From a virus, in IMG/VR virus record IMGVR_UViG_3300020437_001282, positions 1 through 23,766 of that record: 23,766 nucleotides of DNA; one strand, given 5' to 3'. Below are positions 15,374-23,766 of this stretch, piece after piece (the first letter of the stretch is position 1; each line of letters starts with the position of its first letter). A program made the position numbers and the translations under genes. The notes under the pieces were generated by a model. That model saw only the letters and a list, made by a program, of their open reading frames with translations, was not told the origin of the DNA and did not search any database.

Positions 15374-15383
15374 TGAAAACAAG

Positions 15384-15391
15384 TATAAATA
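15384..15391 (+). promoter_or_regulatory. 8: T4-type late promoter before gp8
   Basis: Exact TATAAATA in the 46-nt gap. The predicted start near 15397 gives a leader of about 23 nt. AGGA at 15407-15410 is 9 nt before the gp8 ATG at 15420; a nearby ATG at 15415 is out of frame with gp8. Confidence 0.7.
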
Positions 15392-15419
15392 ACATTAACA
15401 TGACACAGGATAAAATGAC

Positions 15420-16769
15420 ATGGCAGCTATAGTAACAGATAGATTAAAACTAGCTATTGTAGATCAGATTGTAACGATAATGAATGATACTTCAGATCCG
15501 ACTTACATTGGATTTGGAAAGTCTGAACAATGGGATAGTAATGATACAGCTCCTACACCTACAAATTCTTTGGATGAAGAAAGAGCTTTTAGAAATTCTT
15601 TACAGTCTATAAAAAAGATGACAGCAGTTTCAACTGTGGTTCCAAGAGTTAATTGGACAAATGGAACAATATATCATGGTTTTGATGATAAAGTAACGGG
15701 ATATGGGTCTGCGTCATATTATGTATTAACAGAAAATTTTAGTGTATACATATGCTTAAGAGCTGGAAGAAACAATCAAGGAGATTTAGTTCCTTCAACA
15801 GTTCAGCCTTCAGGATCTAATAATGATCCTTTTGAAACTGCAGATGGTTACGTGTGGAAGTTTCTATATACAATATCAGAGGCTGAAGCGAGAAGATTTA
15901 TGACTGCGGCTTTCATGCCTACAAAAATTATAACATCAACAGATTCAAATTCAACTGGTGCAGAGATAAAACAACTTGAGATACAAAACAATGCTGATGC
16001 GAGACAAATAACTCAGATTATAGTAACAAATGCTGGTTCTGGATATACATCACCTCCAGCCGTTCTGATTACTGGTGATGGTGATAGCTCTTTTACTGCA
16101 TTTTCAACTATTGACAGTAACTCAGGAACTGTAACAAAAGTAGAATTTGCTAATGACTCTTCAACTTTAGACTATCCTCAAGGATACACAAACGCAACTG
16201 TAACACTTGCAGGTGGCGGAGGAACAGGTGCTAAAGCTCGAGCAGTAATAAGTCCACGTGATGGGTGGGGAAAAAATGCAAAGTTTGATCTTAAAACAAC
16301 TGCTCTATGTGTTCATTGTAAAGTAGAAGGATCAGATTCTGATTTCGTAACTGGTCAAGATTTTAGACAGATTGGAATATTAAAAGGTGTTAAAAAGACG
16401 ATTGCTGATTCTGACTTCTTTGGTATAACTGGAAATTGCTTGAAGCACTTAACACTGTCTTCTATCTCTTCAACTTTTACAGCAGATAAACTAATAGTAG
16501 GAACAACATCTGGTGCAAAGGCATTAATAGACAAAGTTGATTCAAATAAGATATTCTTCCACTATAATGACAACACTGATTTTAGACCATTTCTTGATGG
16601 TGAAACACTTACTGAAAGTGATGGATCTGGATCTGGTGTAATTGATTCAGCATTAGTGTCACCTCTAATAAATGCTGCTTCTGTCAAATTACAATATCTA
16701 AATAATAGAACACCTGTAGATAGATCATCATCGCAGAATGAAGACATTAAAATAATATTACAAATTTAA
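15420..16769 (+). CDS. 8: gp8 baseplate wedge protein, enlarged by two beta insertions
   Basis: A 449-residue homologue of T4 gp8 (334). Landmarks shared with T4 gp8, in order: IGFGKSEQW (30-38), VPRVNW (74-79), the ADGYVWKFLYTI block (141-152), DFRQIGILKG (314-323), and the C-terminal NNRTPVDRSSSQNEDIKIIL (428-447). The gp8 dimer joins the outer wedge arm, binding gp7 and gp10 in T4. The roughly 115 extra residues fall in two places: 198-277, two copies of a GSGYTxPPxVxI / GYTNATVTLAGGGGTGAKA motif, and 352-411, a VGTTSGAKALIDK module also present in gp53 and the next protein. These insertions are read from the sequence; their roles are unknown. It begins after a late promoter and ends 10 nt before the giant gene. 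Confidence 0.9.
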   Translation: MAAIVTDRLKLAIVDQIVTIMNDTSDPTYIGFGKSEQWDSNDTAPTPTNSLDEERAFRNSLQSIKKMTAVSTVVPRVNWTNGTIYHGFDDKVTGYGSASYYVLTENFSVYICLRAGRNNQGDLVPSTVQPSGSNNDPFETADGYVWKFLYTISEAEARRFMTAAFMPTKIITSTDSNSTGAEIKQLEIQNNADARQITQIIVTNAGSGYTSPPAVLITGDGDSSFTAFSTIDSNSGTVTKVEFANDSSTLDYPQGYTNATVTLAGGGGTGAKARAVISPRDGWGKNAKFDLKTTALCVHCKVEGSDSDFVTGQDFRQIGILKGVKKTIADSDFFGITGNCLKHLTLSSISSTFTADKLIVGTTSGAKALIDKVDSNKIFFHYNDNTDFRPFLDGETLTESDGSGSGVIDSALVSPLINAASVKLQYLNNRTPVDRSSSQNEDIKIILQI

Positions 16770-16779
16770 GAGTATATAA

Positions 16780-19700
16780 ATGCCAACTACATTAACTGAA
16801 AATTTATTTGCGACAAAATATAAAGATGACTATGCTGACAGCCATGGCTTTCAAAGAATATTATTCAATCCAAGAAGAGCTTTGCAAGCTAGAGAACTAA
16901 CTCAGCTTCAAACAATAATTCAAAAAGAAATTGAAAGATTTGGAAAAAATATATTCAAAGAAGGTGCTGCTGTCAATCCTGGTGGTCTAGTAATAAATGA
17001 CAACTATGAGTTCATAAAAATTACAGACGCTACTTTTCCAACAGGAATAATTGGAACAGAATTTACGGGTCAGACGTCAGGAGTTATAATAAAAGTTCTT
17101 GCAACTTTTGCTGCAGCAGGATCTGATCCTAATACTCTCTATGTGAGATATACAAATAGTATTGCAGGAACTTCTGGAGCTACACCAGTTCGAGTTACTC
17201 CTGGTGAACAACTTTCCTCAAATGTTGGTGCTACGAGTGTCACAGTACAAACAACTAATACCGCATCAAATCCTGCAGTTGGTGCTGGTGTCAGAATTAG
17301 TATTGGTGCGAGTGATTTTTTTGTACAAGGCTTTTTTGTAAGTGTTGATGCTCAATCTTTAATTATCTCTAAATATGATAAGTCAAAAACGGTTAACATC
17401 GGATTCAAAGTTACACAAGATGTTGTTAGCGTTGATGATGATGTTAACTTATTTGACAATCAAGGACAAACATTAAATCAAACAGCACCTGGAGCAGATA
17501 GATTTAGAATCAAGTTATTATTAGTTACTCAAGACTCAATAGCTTCTGGTGATACGTTTGTTCCTATAGCAAAAATAGAAAACTCAAGAATAATAGAAAC
17601 AAATAACGGACAAAATTCTTATAACAGAATAAATGATATATTTGCACAAAGAACAAAAGAAGAATCTGGAAATTACATCGTAAATCCTTTTACAGTATCT
17701 TATGATTCAGCAGACGCATCGAATCTTCAGTTAACAGTTAGTGAAGGTACTGCCTATGTTAATGGCTACAGAGTTAATAATCCAACTCCTACAAAAATAA
17801 ATGTTCCAAGATCTACTGCTACTACTACTTTTAATAATCAACCAGTATCAATTGAGTTTGGTTCTTTTGTTATAGCCTCTACTGCAAAGATTAGTGCTGA
17901 TATAATATCAGCTCATACTAAATTAAACATATCAACTCATGCTTCTAATCCAGCAGGAAGTATAATAGGATCTGCTAGAGTAAGATCTTTAGAGAAACTT
18001 ACTGATGGAACATTTAAAGTCTTTTTGTTTGATGTTAATATAAACTCAGGATCTAACTTTAGAACAGCAAGAACGATAGGAACATCTGCAACTCAAGCAT
18101 TTATATTAAAAACAAAAACTGATACAAACAGTAATGTTGTGGCAGAACTTTTTGAAGCTGACAATGAAAATTTATTATTTAAACTGCCTTCGGTAAGACC
18201 ATCAACCATAACAGATATCAATGTAGCAGTGCAGAGAGCTTTTTCAGGAACTACTGATTCAAACGGTGAACTCGGTATTAACTTAACAGCAACAGGTGAA
18301 ACTTTTACTCTAAATGATACCTGGCTAGCTTTTAGAAATGATAGTGGACCAGAAATTGCCATGCCAAGTACACCGACTGGAAACGGAATTGCTGCTTCTC
18401 GTGTTACTACAAATATGCCTGGTAAAAACATAACTGTATTTGCATATGTTCAAAAAGGACAAGCAGCTGCTAAGTCAAAAGCGATATCTCCGAGAACGGT
18501 AACTGGAACCGCAGCAGTTGAGTCTGATGGAATGGGTAACGTTATAACAGCTCTAGATCTCGGGGCTAATGACATTATTAGTATAACTTCAATTAATAAA
18601 GACAGCGCTAATGGCCCAGACGTCGCACATATGTTCGATCTTGATGATGGTCAAAGAGACGCGTATTATCAACAAGGAAAAATAGTTTTAAAAACTGCGT
18701 TTTCTAATCCAGGAGCAGTAAGAGTAGTTTGCCGACACTATGTTCATACAACTACTGGTGATTTTTACAACATCAACTCATACAATACTACACCTTATAG
18801 TGAGATACCTTCTTTCACATCAAAAACTGGAGAAGAATTTAAACTTAGAGATGTTTACGACTTTAGACCGTCTAAAGATGTTAATGGTGAGTTCTTAGGA
18901 TCAGGTCATAGAATAATTAATCTTCCTAAGAATACAAGTACATTAGTTTCAGATAATACTTATTTTATGCCTCGAAATGATAAAATTACAGTTACAGAAA
19001 CTGGAGATGTTGGCGTTATACAAGGGTCATCTTCTCTTACACCAAAATTTCCAGAAACTCCTACCAATTCTTTAGAACTTTATAGAGTTAAAATGGGAGC
19101 AAATACGTTAAATGGAGAAGATGTTTCATATGATCTTATAGAAGCAAAAGGCTTCACTATGAAAGACATAGGAAAGATTGAAAAAAGAGTTGAAAGAATA
19201 GAAGAACTACATAGTCTTAGTATTCTTGAACTCGACACTAATAAGCTTTCAGTAACGGATTCAGCTGGAAATGAAAGAGTAAAAGTTGGATTCGTAGTTG
19301 ATAATTTTAAAGATCAATCTCAATCAGATATTTCAAGTTCTCAATATCATGCTTCAGTAGATCCAAAAGATCATTCATTACATCCATCATACTATGAAAA
19401 TAATATAGGAATGGTTTTTGATTCCGATGATGCTGAAACAAGTGGAGTTACACGGCGAGGAGATAACTTGTATGTCAATTTCACTGACTCTGCCTATATA
19501 GAACAATCGCAAGTATCGAAGGCAATTGATATAAATTCATTTGATGTATTTCAGTTTAATGGACATATAAAACTTTCGCCTTCATCTGACGAGTTTAGAG
19601 ATAAATTAAAAGCAGGAACAAAATCTATTTCTGGTTCAAATTCTTTATCTAATAAAGAAAATACTTTATGGGAAAGTTGGAAGTGGAATTGGTTAGGTAC

Positions 19701-21879
19701 AAGTTTTGATGGTACTGTAACCGAAGAAGATAATAACATACATACAAACACAAGATCATTTGGACATAATACTTCGCAATTATTAACAAATGGTTTAGAA
19801 TCAGTTGAAAAAACAATCGTTAACAGAGTAGTATCATCAGAAACAATAAGAAAAGTCATAGATGATAGAGTCGTTGACATCGCTATTATTCCTTTTATGA
19901 GATCACGGTTGATTCACTTTGAAGCTATTGGAATGAGACCTAACACAAGAGTCTTTCCATATTTTGATAATGTTGATGTATCTGCATTTTGTAGAGAAGA
20001 ACCATTTACTTTTCATGGTGAAGATTCAGATGGTGCTGAATTTGGAAACTCACAAATATTTGCTACTGCTCATCCATCAGGAACAACTAACTTAACAACT
20101 GATGATGAAGGAAAAGTATCTGGAACATTTTTTGTACCTAATACAGGATCTTTGAGTTTTAGAGCCGGTGTAAGAGAATTTAAACTTCTTGATATTACAG
20201 TATCTGATGAGACGAACGCTTCTACAAAAGCTAGTGCTTTATATAATTCAAGTGGAGTTATAGAAAAAAGTAGAACGAATGTCATTTCAACAAGACATAT
20301 AGCAGTCGCAGGTGGAGATAAGAATATTCTTTCTGATAGAGTCATTGGAACTTCGGATACACGTGGGAGAATAGATCCACTAGCTCAATCATTCTATGTC
20401 AATACACCAACAGGCATTTTTGTTTCATCTATAGATTTGTATTTCAAAGAAAAGGATACTAGTCTTCCAGTTTGGATTCAATTGATTCCTATTATAAATG
20501 GAACACCATCAAGAGAAGTAATAGTACCAGGATCTACGAAATATCTTTCACCAGCTTCAGTAAATACTTCAACCACAGGTGCAACTTCTACTAACTTCTT
20601 ATTTGATGAACCCATATACTTAGATTCTTTTACTGAATATGTTATTGCAGTTAATTCTGATAGTAAGGACTATAAGATATGGGCTGGAAAAACTGGTGAT
20701 CTTGTCATTGGATCAACTCAAGAAAGAGTTACTAAAAGAACTATCATAGGAGCGTTGTATCTTCCACAGAATACTTACAAGTGGGAGCCAGTATACGATA
20801 TGGATCTTAAGTTTAAAGTTAACAGAGCAAAATTTACGACTGGAACACATACTGCAAGACTTAATAATGCTACTTTACCAGAAAAAATTCTACAAGCAAA
20901 TCCTATTGATGTGACTAATAGTTCTGCCGAAGTAAAAGTAAATGTTAAAGATCATGGTTTACAAGTTGGTGATACTGCCATTATAAAAAATGCTGGAACT
21001 ATCGGTGGAATATCATTAGGAACTTCTTATAGCGCCACTGTAACTAAAGTGTCTGGTGAATGTTATTTCTTTAACTTTTCTAGTAATGCAACCTCAACAA
21101 CCTCCGGAGGTGGAATCAATGTTTCATCAACTGTGAATTATCAATACGACTTAATAGTTCCTTATTTAGAAACATTGACTCCACAAAATACCAGTATATC
21201 AGCACAAATGAAGCAAACAACCGGAAGATCACTCGCAGGTGCAGAAACACCATTTGTGATAGATACATCGTATTCTGATGTTACATTAAAAGAAAACAAT
21301 TTTTTAGCAGCACCTAGGGTTGTTACCAATGCCGCTAAAGGAACAAAATCAGCAAGAATGAAGATTACAATGACGACTTCAAATGATTTTGTTTCTCCAG
21401 TGATAGACATGCAAAGAGCATCTGTAATACTAGTTGGAAATAGAATAGACAATCAATCGCAGTCAGTTGCTGCAGGATTTAACCTATCATATCCTTATGT
21501 TGCTGAAACAGATAAAACAGCTGGAACGCACTTATCTAAACATATTACAAAACCAATAAGTCTCTTATCTGATGCAGTTGGATTGAAAGTACTATTAAGT
21601 GCTAATAGACCATCAGTCGCTGACTTTGATCTCTATTATAAAGCAATTACAGAAGATCAATTACTAGATAACATAGCATGGACTTTAGCACCCAAGCAAT
21701 CAACCATAGCTTCTGATGAAAACAGAGACATATTTAGAGAGTATACATATCTTATAGGTGGTGATAACGGAACACTATTACCATTTACTACATTCCAACT
21801 TAAGATTGTTATGAGATCTAGTAACTCAAGTAAAGTACCAATCATCAGAGATTTAAGAGCTATAGCTTTAGGAGTTTAA
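16780..21879 (+). CDS. Giant DUF4815-type baseplate/tail structural protein
   Basis: A 1699-residue protein. The N-terminus TENLFATKYKDDYADSHGFQ then RILFNPRRALQARELTQLQ, and the middle block AYYQQGKIVLKTAF ... FYNINSYNTTPYSEIPSF ... FKLRDVYDFRPSKD (about 640-705), are typical of DUF4815 proteins of T4-like marine phages. A short coiled coil (KIEKRVERIEELHSL) lies near residue 798. Residues from about 1200 (DPLAQSFYVNTPTGIFVSSI then DLYFKEKD, and WEPVYDMDLKFKVNRAKF) are a conserved receptor- or baseplate-facing domain of the same family. Beta modules lie at 88-158 and 1388-1447. There are no membrane or enzyme motifs. Position after gp8 suggests an outer wedge or fibre-attachment protein replacing T4 gp7/gp9/gp10; which of these is not clear. 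An SD-like AAGAG lies about 8 nt before the ATG. Confidence 0.75.
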   Translation: MPTTLTENLFATKYKDDYADSHGFQRILFNPRRALQARELTQLQTIIQKEIERFGKNIFKEGAAVNPGGLVINDNYEFIKITDATFPTGIIGTEFTGQTSGVIIKVLATFAAAGSDPNTLYVRYTNSIAGTSGATPVRVTPGEQLSSNVGATSVTVQTTNTASNPAVGAGVRISIGASDFFVQGFFVSVDAQSLIISKYDKSKTVNIGFKVTQDVVSVDDDVNLFDNQGQTLNQTAPGADRFRIKLLLVTQDSIASGDTFVPIAKIENSRIIETNNGQNSYNRINDIFAQRTKEESGNYIVNPFTVSYDSADASNLQLTVSEGTAYVNGYRVNNPTPTKINVPRSTATTTFNNQPVSIEFGSFVIASTAKISADIISAHTKLNISTHASNPAGSIIGSARVRSLEKLTDGTFKVFLFDVNINSGSNFRTARTIGTSATQAFILKTKTDTNSNVVAELFEADNENLLFKLPSVRPSTITDINVAVQRAFSGTTDSNGELGINLTATGETFTLNDTWLAFRNDSGPEIAMPSTPTGNGIAASRVTTNMPGKNITVFAYVQKGQAAAKSKAISPRTVTGTAAVESDGMGNVITALDLGANDIISITSINKDSANGPDVAHMFDLDDGQRDAYYQQGKIVLKTAFSNPGAVRVVCRHYVHTTTGDFYNINSYNTTPYSEIPSFTSKTGEEFKLRDVYDFRPSKDVNGEFLGSGHRIINLPKNTSTLVSDNTYFMPRNDKITVTETGDVGVIQGSSSLTPKFPETPTNSLELYRVKMGANTLNGEDVSYDLIEAKGFTMKDIGKIEKRVERIEELHSLSILELDTNKLSVTDSAGNERVKVGFVVDNFKDQSQSDISSSQYHASVDPKDHSLHPSYYENNIGMVFDSDDAETSGVTRRGDNLYVNFTDSAYIEQSQVSKAIDINSFDVFQFNGHIKLSPSSDEFRDKLKAGTKSISGSNSLSNKENTLWESWKWNWLGTSFDGTVTEEDNNIHTNTRSFGHNTSQLLTNGLESVEKTIVNRVVSSETIRKVIDDRVVDIAIIPFMRSRLIHFEAIGMRPNTRVFPYFDNVDVSAFCREEPFTFHGEDSDGAEFGNSQIFATAHPSGTTNLTTDDEGKVSGTFFVPNTGSLSFRAGVREFKLLDITVSDETNASTKASALYNSSGVIEKSRTNVISTRHIAVAGGDKNILSDRVIGTSDTRGRIDPLAQSFYVNTPTGIFVSSIDLYFKEKDTSLPVWIQLIPIINGTPSREVIVPGSTKYLSPASVNTSTTGATSTNFLFDEPIYLDSFTEYVIAVNSDSKDYKIWAGKTGDLVIGSTQERVTKRTIIGALYLPQNTYKWEPVYDMDLKFKVNRAKFTTGTHTARLNNATLPEKILQANPIDVTNSSAEVKVNVKDHGLQVGDTAIIKNAGTIGGISLGTSYSATVTKVSGECYFFNFSSNATSTTSGGGINVSSTVNYQYDLIVPYLETLTPQNTSISAQMKQTTGRSLAGAETPFVIDTSYSDVTLKENNFLAAPRVVTNAAKGTKSARMKITMTTSNDFVSPVIDMQRASVILVGNRIDNQSQSVAAGFNLSYPYVAETDKTAGTHLSKHITKPISLLSDAVGLKVLLSANRPSVADFDLYYKAITEDQLLDNIAWTLAPKQSTIASDENRDIFREYTYLIGGDNGTLLPFTTFQLKIVMRSSNSSKVPIIRDLRAIALGV

Positions 21880-21880
21880 A

Positions 21881-22090
21881 ATGAAACTAGTAAGAATAGG
21901 AAAAGATTTAGTAAAAGATGAAGAGTCTGGAGCAGTACTTAATACTAATGAAGATGAAATAGAAAAAGCAAAAAGTATTAAGGAAGTTAAAAAGACTGAA
22001 AAAGAAGAACTAGAACAGCTTAAAGATGATGTGAGTGAACTAAAAGATATGATGAAACAACTATTAGAAAAGATGAATAACGATGGCTAG
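21881..22090 (+). CDS. Small charged coiled-coil protein, function unknown
   Basis: A 69-residue protein. The N-terminal 25 residues (MKLVRIGKDLVKDEESGAVL) are mixed. Residues 25-65 are almost entirely charged and helical with a heptad pattern (EELEQLKDDVSELKDMMKQL, then LEKMN), so a coiled coil is likely. It lies 1 nt after the giant gene, with GGAG about 7 nt before its ATG, and its last 8 nt overlap the next gene. Both neighbours contain or form coiled coils, so it may be a partner or chaperone for the fibre proteins. This is inference; I do not recognise a family. The tight spacing and the ribosome site argue that the frame is real. Confidence 0.65.
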   Translation: MKLVRIGKDLVKDEESGAVLNTNEDEIEKAKSIKEVKKTEKEELEQLKDDVSELKDMMKQLLEKMNNDG

Positions 22091-22757
22091 AAAAACTTTT
22101 GTAGATTTAAGTGATACACTGAATGCTTTCAGGGTTAAGACTAATGTTATATCATATAACGTTGGCGACTTAGACAGTCTTCATTCAAGTTTACCTGATT
22201 CTGACTTAGTTCAAGCAATCAATTTTCTTAGATCAAACGATTCGAATAACTTTGTTAATCTACAAGCTCAGATTACAAGTAATGACTCCGATGTTATTAA
22301 TCTACAATCGCAGATCACGACTAACGATTCTGATATATTAAATTTACAAGCTCAGATTACAAGAAACGATTCAGACGTAATCAATTTACAATCACAGATC
22401 ACGACTAACGATTCTGATATAAATCATTTGCAGTTACAAATTGCAAGTAATAATGATTCTTTAGCTTCAGAAAGACTTGCTCGTATTGCTGGTGATAACA
22501 ATCTTCAAACTCAAATTACAAATAACGATTCTGATATTTTAGCTTTACAAAATATTACAGGTGGTGGTGGAAGTACTTCTCTACAGACACAAATAAATAA
22601 CAATGATTCTGACATATTAAATTTACAAGCTCAAATAACTGGTAATGACTCTGATATTGCAAACATAACAGTTGTTCGAACATCAACATTTAGTATTTTG
22701 AAATCTGATGGGACAGTAGCAAAAAGGATTTTCGGTTTTGTAGATTCAGGAGTTTAA
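22083..22757 (+). CDS. Fibrous trimeric coiled-coil structural protein with asparagine-layer repeats
   Basis: A 224-residue protein. The N-terminus (MARKTFVDLSDTLNAFRVKT) may be an attachment domain. Residues 57-125 are 14-residue repeats of the form LQxQITxNDSDVIN. Written in heptads, I or V occupies position a, and position d alternates between Leu and Asn (IxxNDSD then IxNLQxQ). This is the IxxNxxxI asparagine-at-d pattern of trimeric coiled coils such as trimeric autotransporter stalks, where Asn layers hold anions. Further repeats occur at 140-160 and 166-195, separated by a glycine hinge (TGGGGSTS). The last 28 residues form a small cap (FSILKSDGTVAKRIFGFVDS). A fibre, whisker or connector role is likely. 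It overlaps the previous gene by 8 nt and is followed 2 nt later by another structural gene. Confidence 0.7.
   Translation: MARKTFVDLSDTLNAFRVKTNVISYNVGDLDSLHSSLPDSDLVQAINFLRSNDSNNFVNLQAQITSNDSDVINLQSQITTNDSDILNLQAQITRNDSDVINLQSQITTNDSDINHLQLQIASNNDSLASERLARIAGDNNLQTQITNNDSDILALQNITGGGGSTSLQTQINNNDSDILNLQAQITGNDSDIANITVVRTSTFSILKSDGTVAKRIFGFVDSGV
22261..22428 (+). repeat. Two tandem 84-bp direct repeats inside the fibre gene
   Basis: Copies at 22261-22344 and 22345-22428 both begin TACAAGCTCAGATTACAAG and share the block CAGATCACGACTAACGATTC. Each encodes a 28-residue double repeat. Imperfect 42-bp (14-residue) periodicity continues downstream. The near identity at DNA level suggests recent duplication. 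Confidence 0.85.
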
Positions 22758-22759
22758 TA

Positions 22760-23766
22760 ATGCCTTTTCGAAGACCTCTTAAACTTGGACTTGATGGAGC
22801 TCTCCAAGAAATGGGAGATGACGACATACAGGTGCTAAGAAATAGAGCAATAGTTAATCATGGAAGAGATCAAGGTTTCAGATTGACTGTAGTTGGAAGC
22901 AATACCGGTTCTCTCAATTCAATGATTGATACTAGGAAAAAAGGTGGAGCAGTAAGTGAAGTAGATTCTGCCGGAGCTGGTAACGTAACGATAGAGCCAA
23001 CAACCTATGATAGAATTTCATCTAATACAGATAATACTGGTTATAATAATGATGCAAATAAAATATCATATCCAGTATACTATGAAAGCGATGGTAACTC
23101 AGCACACTTAAAAATTAGAGCTATGACAGACTCTGATTTTAAAGATACCTTTATAAGGCCTGTTATAAATACACTAGTGAACGGAGGTACTGGTGTTGGT
23201 AATCAAGGTGTTTACTTTGTAACTCAAGATAGTACATCATCAAATTTAGTAAGCAGCACTCCAATCTTTATAGATACTGTTTTCGACGTTAATACGTACG
23301 CAGGCGGTCATAGCGGAAACTTATTATTACCCGAAGACAGCGATCAGCCTAAGATAAATGCAAAATATTATTTGGCTAGATCTCCAATCGATTCAAGTAT
23401 ATCAACAGGAGCAAATATAATAAAACCTTTACTGATAGATAGCATTACTATTAGTTCTTTTTCTCCGACAATAAGAGAAATGGATAGTGGTAGTATTGAC
23501 GATCTTCTTTTAACGTCAATGAAAGATACTGAGATGAACGATCCACATGGATATAAAGTAAGATATCAAATCGCTGGACCAGGTCACGGTGCTGTATCTG
23601 GAACACAAGTTGGAACGTCTATCATTGACAAAGCATTTGCAGGACAAACAATATTCAGTAACAATATCACTGGATATTTTCAAGCATTACCTTACGGTGA
23701 CTCATTCGGTGGAAACGTACCAGCGGTTGTGAGTACCTATCAATTGAAAATAAGAAAAGAGTATTT
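22760..23766 (+). CDS. Unidentified structural protein, N-terminal 335 residues
   Basis: Partial gene, open to the window end. ATG at 22760 lies 2 nt after the previous stop, with an AGGAG at 22748-22752 about 7 nt upstream. The protein begins MPFRRPLKLGLDGALQEMGD, then DDIQVLRNRAIVNHG. It goes on with beta-type, Asn/Ser/Thr/Gly-rich sequence (GAGNVTIEPTTYDRISS, IDTVFDVNTYAGGHSGNLLL, AKYYLARSPIDSS, YQLKIRKEY). There are no transmembrane, signal or catalytic motifs. I do not recognise a named family. The context (after a coiled-coil fibre gene in a baseplate/fibre operon) and the composition suggest a virion structural protein, perhaps a fibre or tail-collar component. Confidence 0.65.
   Translation, partial: MPFRRPLKLGLDGALQEMGDDDIQVLRNRAIVNHGRDQGFRLTVVGSNTGSLNSMIDTRKKGGAVSEVDSAGAGNVTIEPTTYDRISSNTDNTGYNNDANKISYPVYYESDGNSAHLKIRAMTDSDFKDTFIRPVINTLVNGGTGVGNQGVYFVTQDSTSSNLVSSTPIFIDTVFDVNTYAGGHSGNLLLPEDSDQPKINAKYYLARSPIDSSISTGANIIKPLLIDSITISSFSPTIREMDSGSIDDLLLTSMKDTEMNDPHGYKVRYQIAGPGHGAVSGTQVGTSIIDKAFAGQTIFSNNITGYFQALPYGDSFGGNVPAVVSTYQLKIRKEY

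Noticed and set aside
15374-15419. Transcription terminator in the gap before gp8
   Set aside because: I found no GC-rich hairpin followed by a T run; the gap is explained by the late promoter and ribosome site.
16775-16782. TATAAATG just before the giant gene
   Set aside because: It overlaps the start codon, so a transcript from it would begin inside the gene. It also misses the consensus at the last base.
22261-22428. CRISPR-like tandem repeats
   Set aside because: The repeats have no unique spacers, stay in frame and encode a coiled coil.

Overview
The window is a densely packed piece of the late structural region of a T4-like (contractile-tailed, straboviral/cyanophage-type) phage. By eye the DNA is AT-rich, roughly one third G+C. 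Gene content and protein style (gp8, gp6, gp25, gp53, gp48, gp4 and gp26 relatives, a DUF4815-type giant protein, many N/S/T/G-rich beta modules) resemble marine T4-like phages such as those of cyanobacteria or SAR11-type bacteria. The host cannot be fixed from this sequence. No bacterial genes, tRNAs, integrase or insertion sequences are seen.

Layout: two divergent transcription units start from a 50-base gap near 4306-4357 that holds back-to-back T4-type late promoters. Leftward (minus strand, 4305 down to 1) come a gp4-type head-completion nuclease, a SAM-dependent methyltransferase, a gp2-like protein, a tail-tube-fold protein (gp54/gp19 type), gp26, a small gp51-like frame and the start of a large protein that looks like the tail tape measure (gp29 role). 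The order tube-fold protein, chaperone pair, tape measure is the classic tail-gene order. The gp26/gp51 junction carries a U-run slippery heptamer right on the stop codon, followed after 5 nt by a 7-bp stem, which suggests a programmed -1 frameshift as in other tail-assembly chaperones.

Rightward (plus strand, 4358 to 23766) come the baseplate genes: gp48 (tube cap), gp53 (wedge), a gp27-like hub protein, then what in T4 is one protein (gp5) laid out over three genes: OB-fold plus tail lysozyme, an AmpD/T7-lysozyme-type amidase, and a beta-helical needle protein. After a late promoter come gp25, gp6 and a probable gp7-position wedge protein. A second late promoter precedes gp8, a 1699-residue DUF4815-type structural protein, a 69-residue charged coiled-coil protein, a 224-residue trimeric-coiled-coil fibre protein with tandem repeats, and the first 335 codons of another structural protein cut by the window edge.

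Together the genes build the hub, wedges, central spike and tail-tube start of a contractile tail, with two peptidoglycan-cleaving enzymes at the hub. Genes touch or overlap nearly everywhere (ATGA, TAATG junctions), so translational coupling is likely. No stretch over 300 bases lacks a gene, and I saw no convincing intrinsic terminator.
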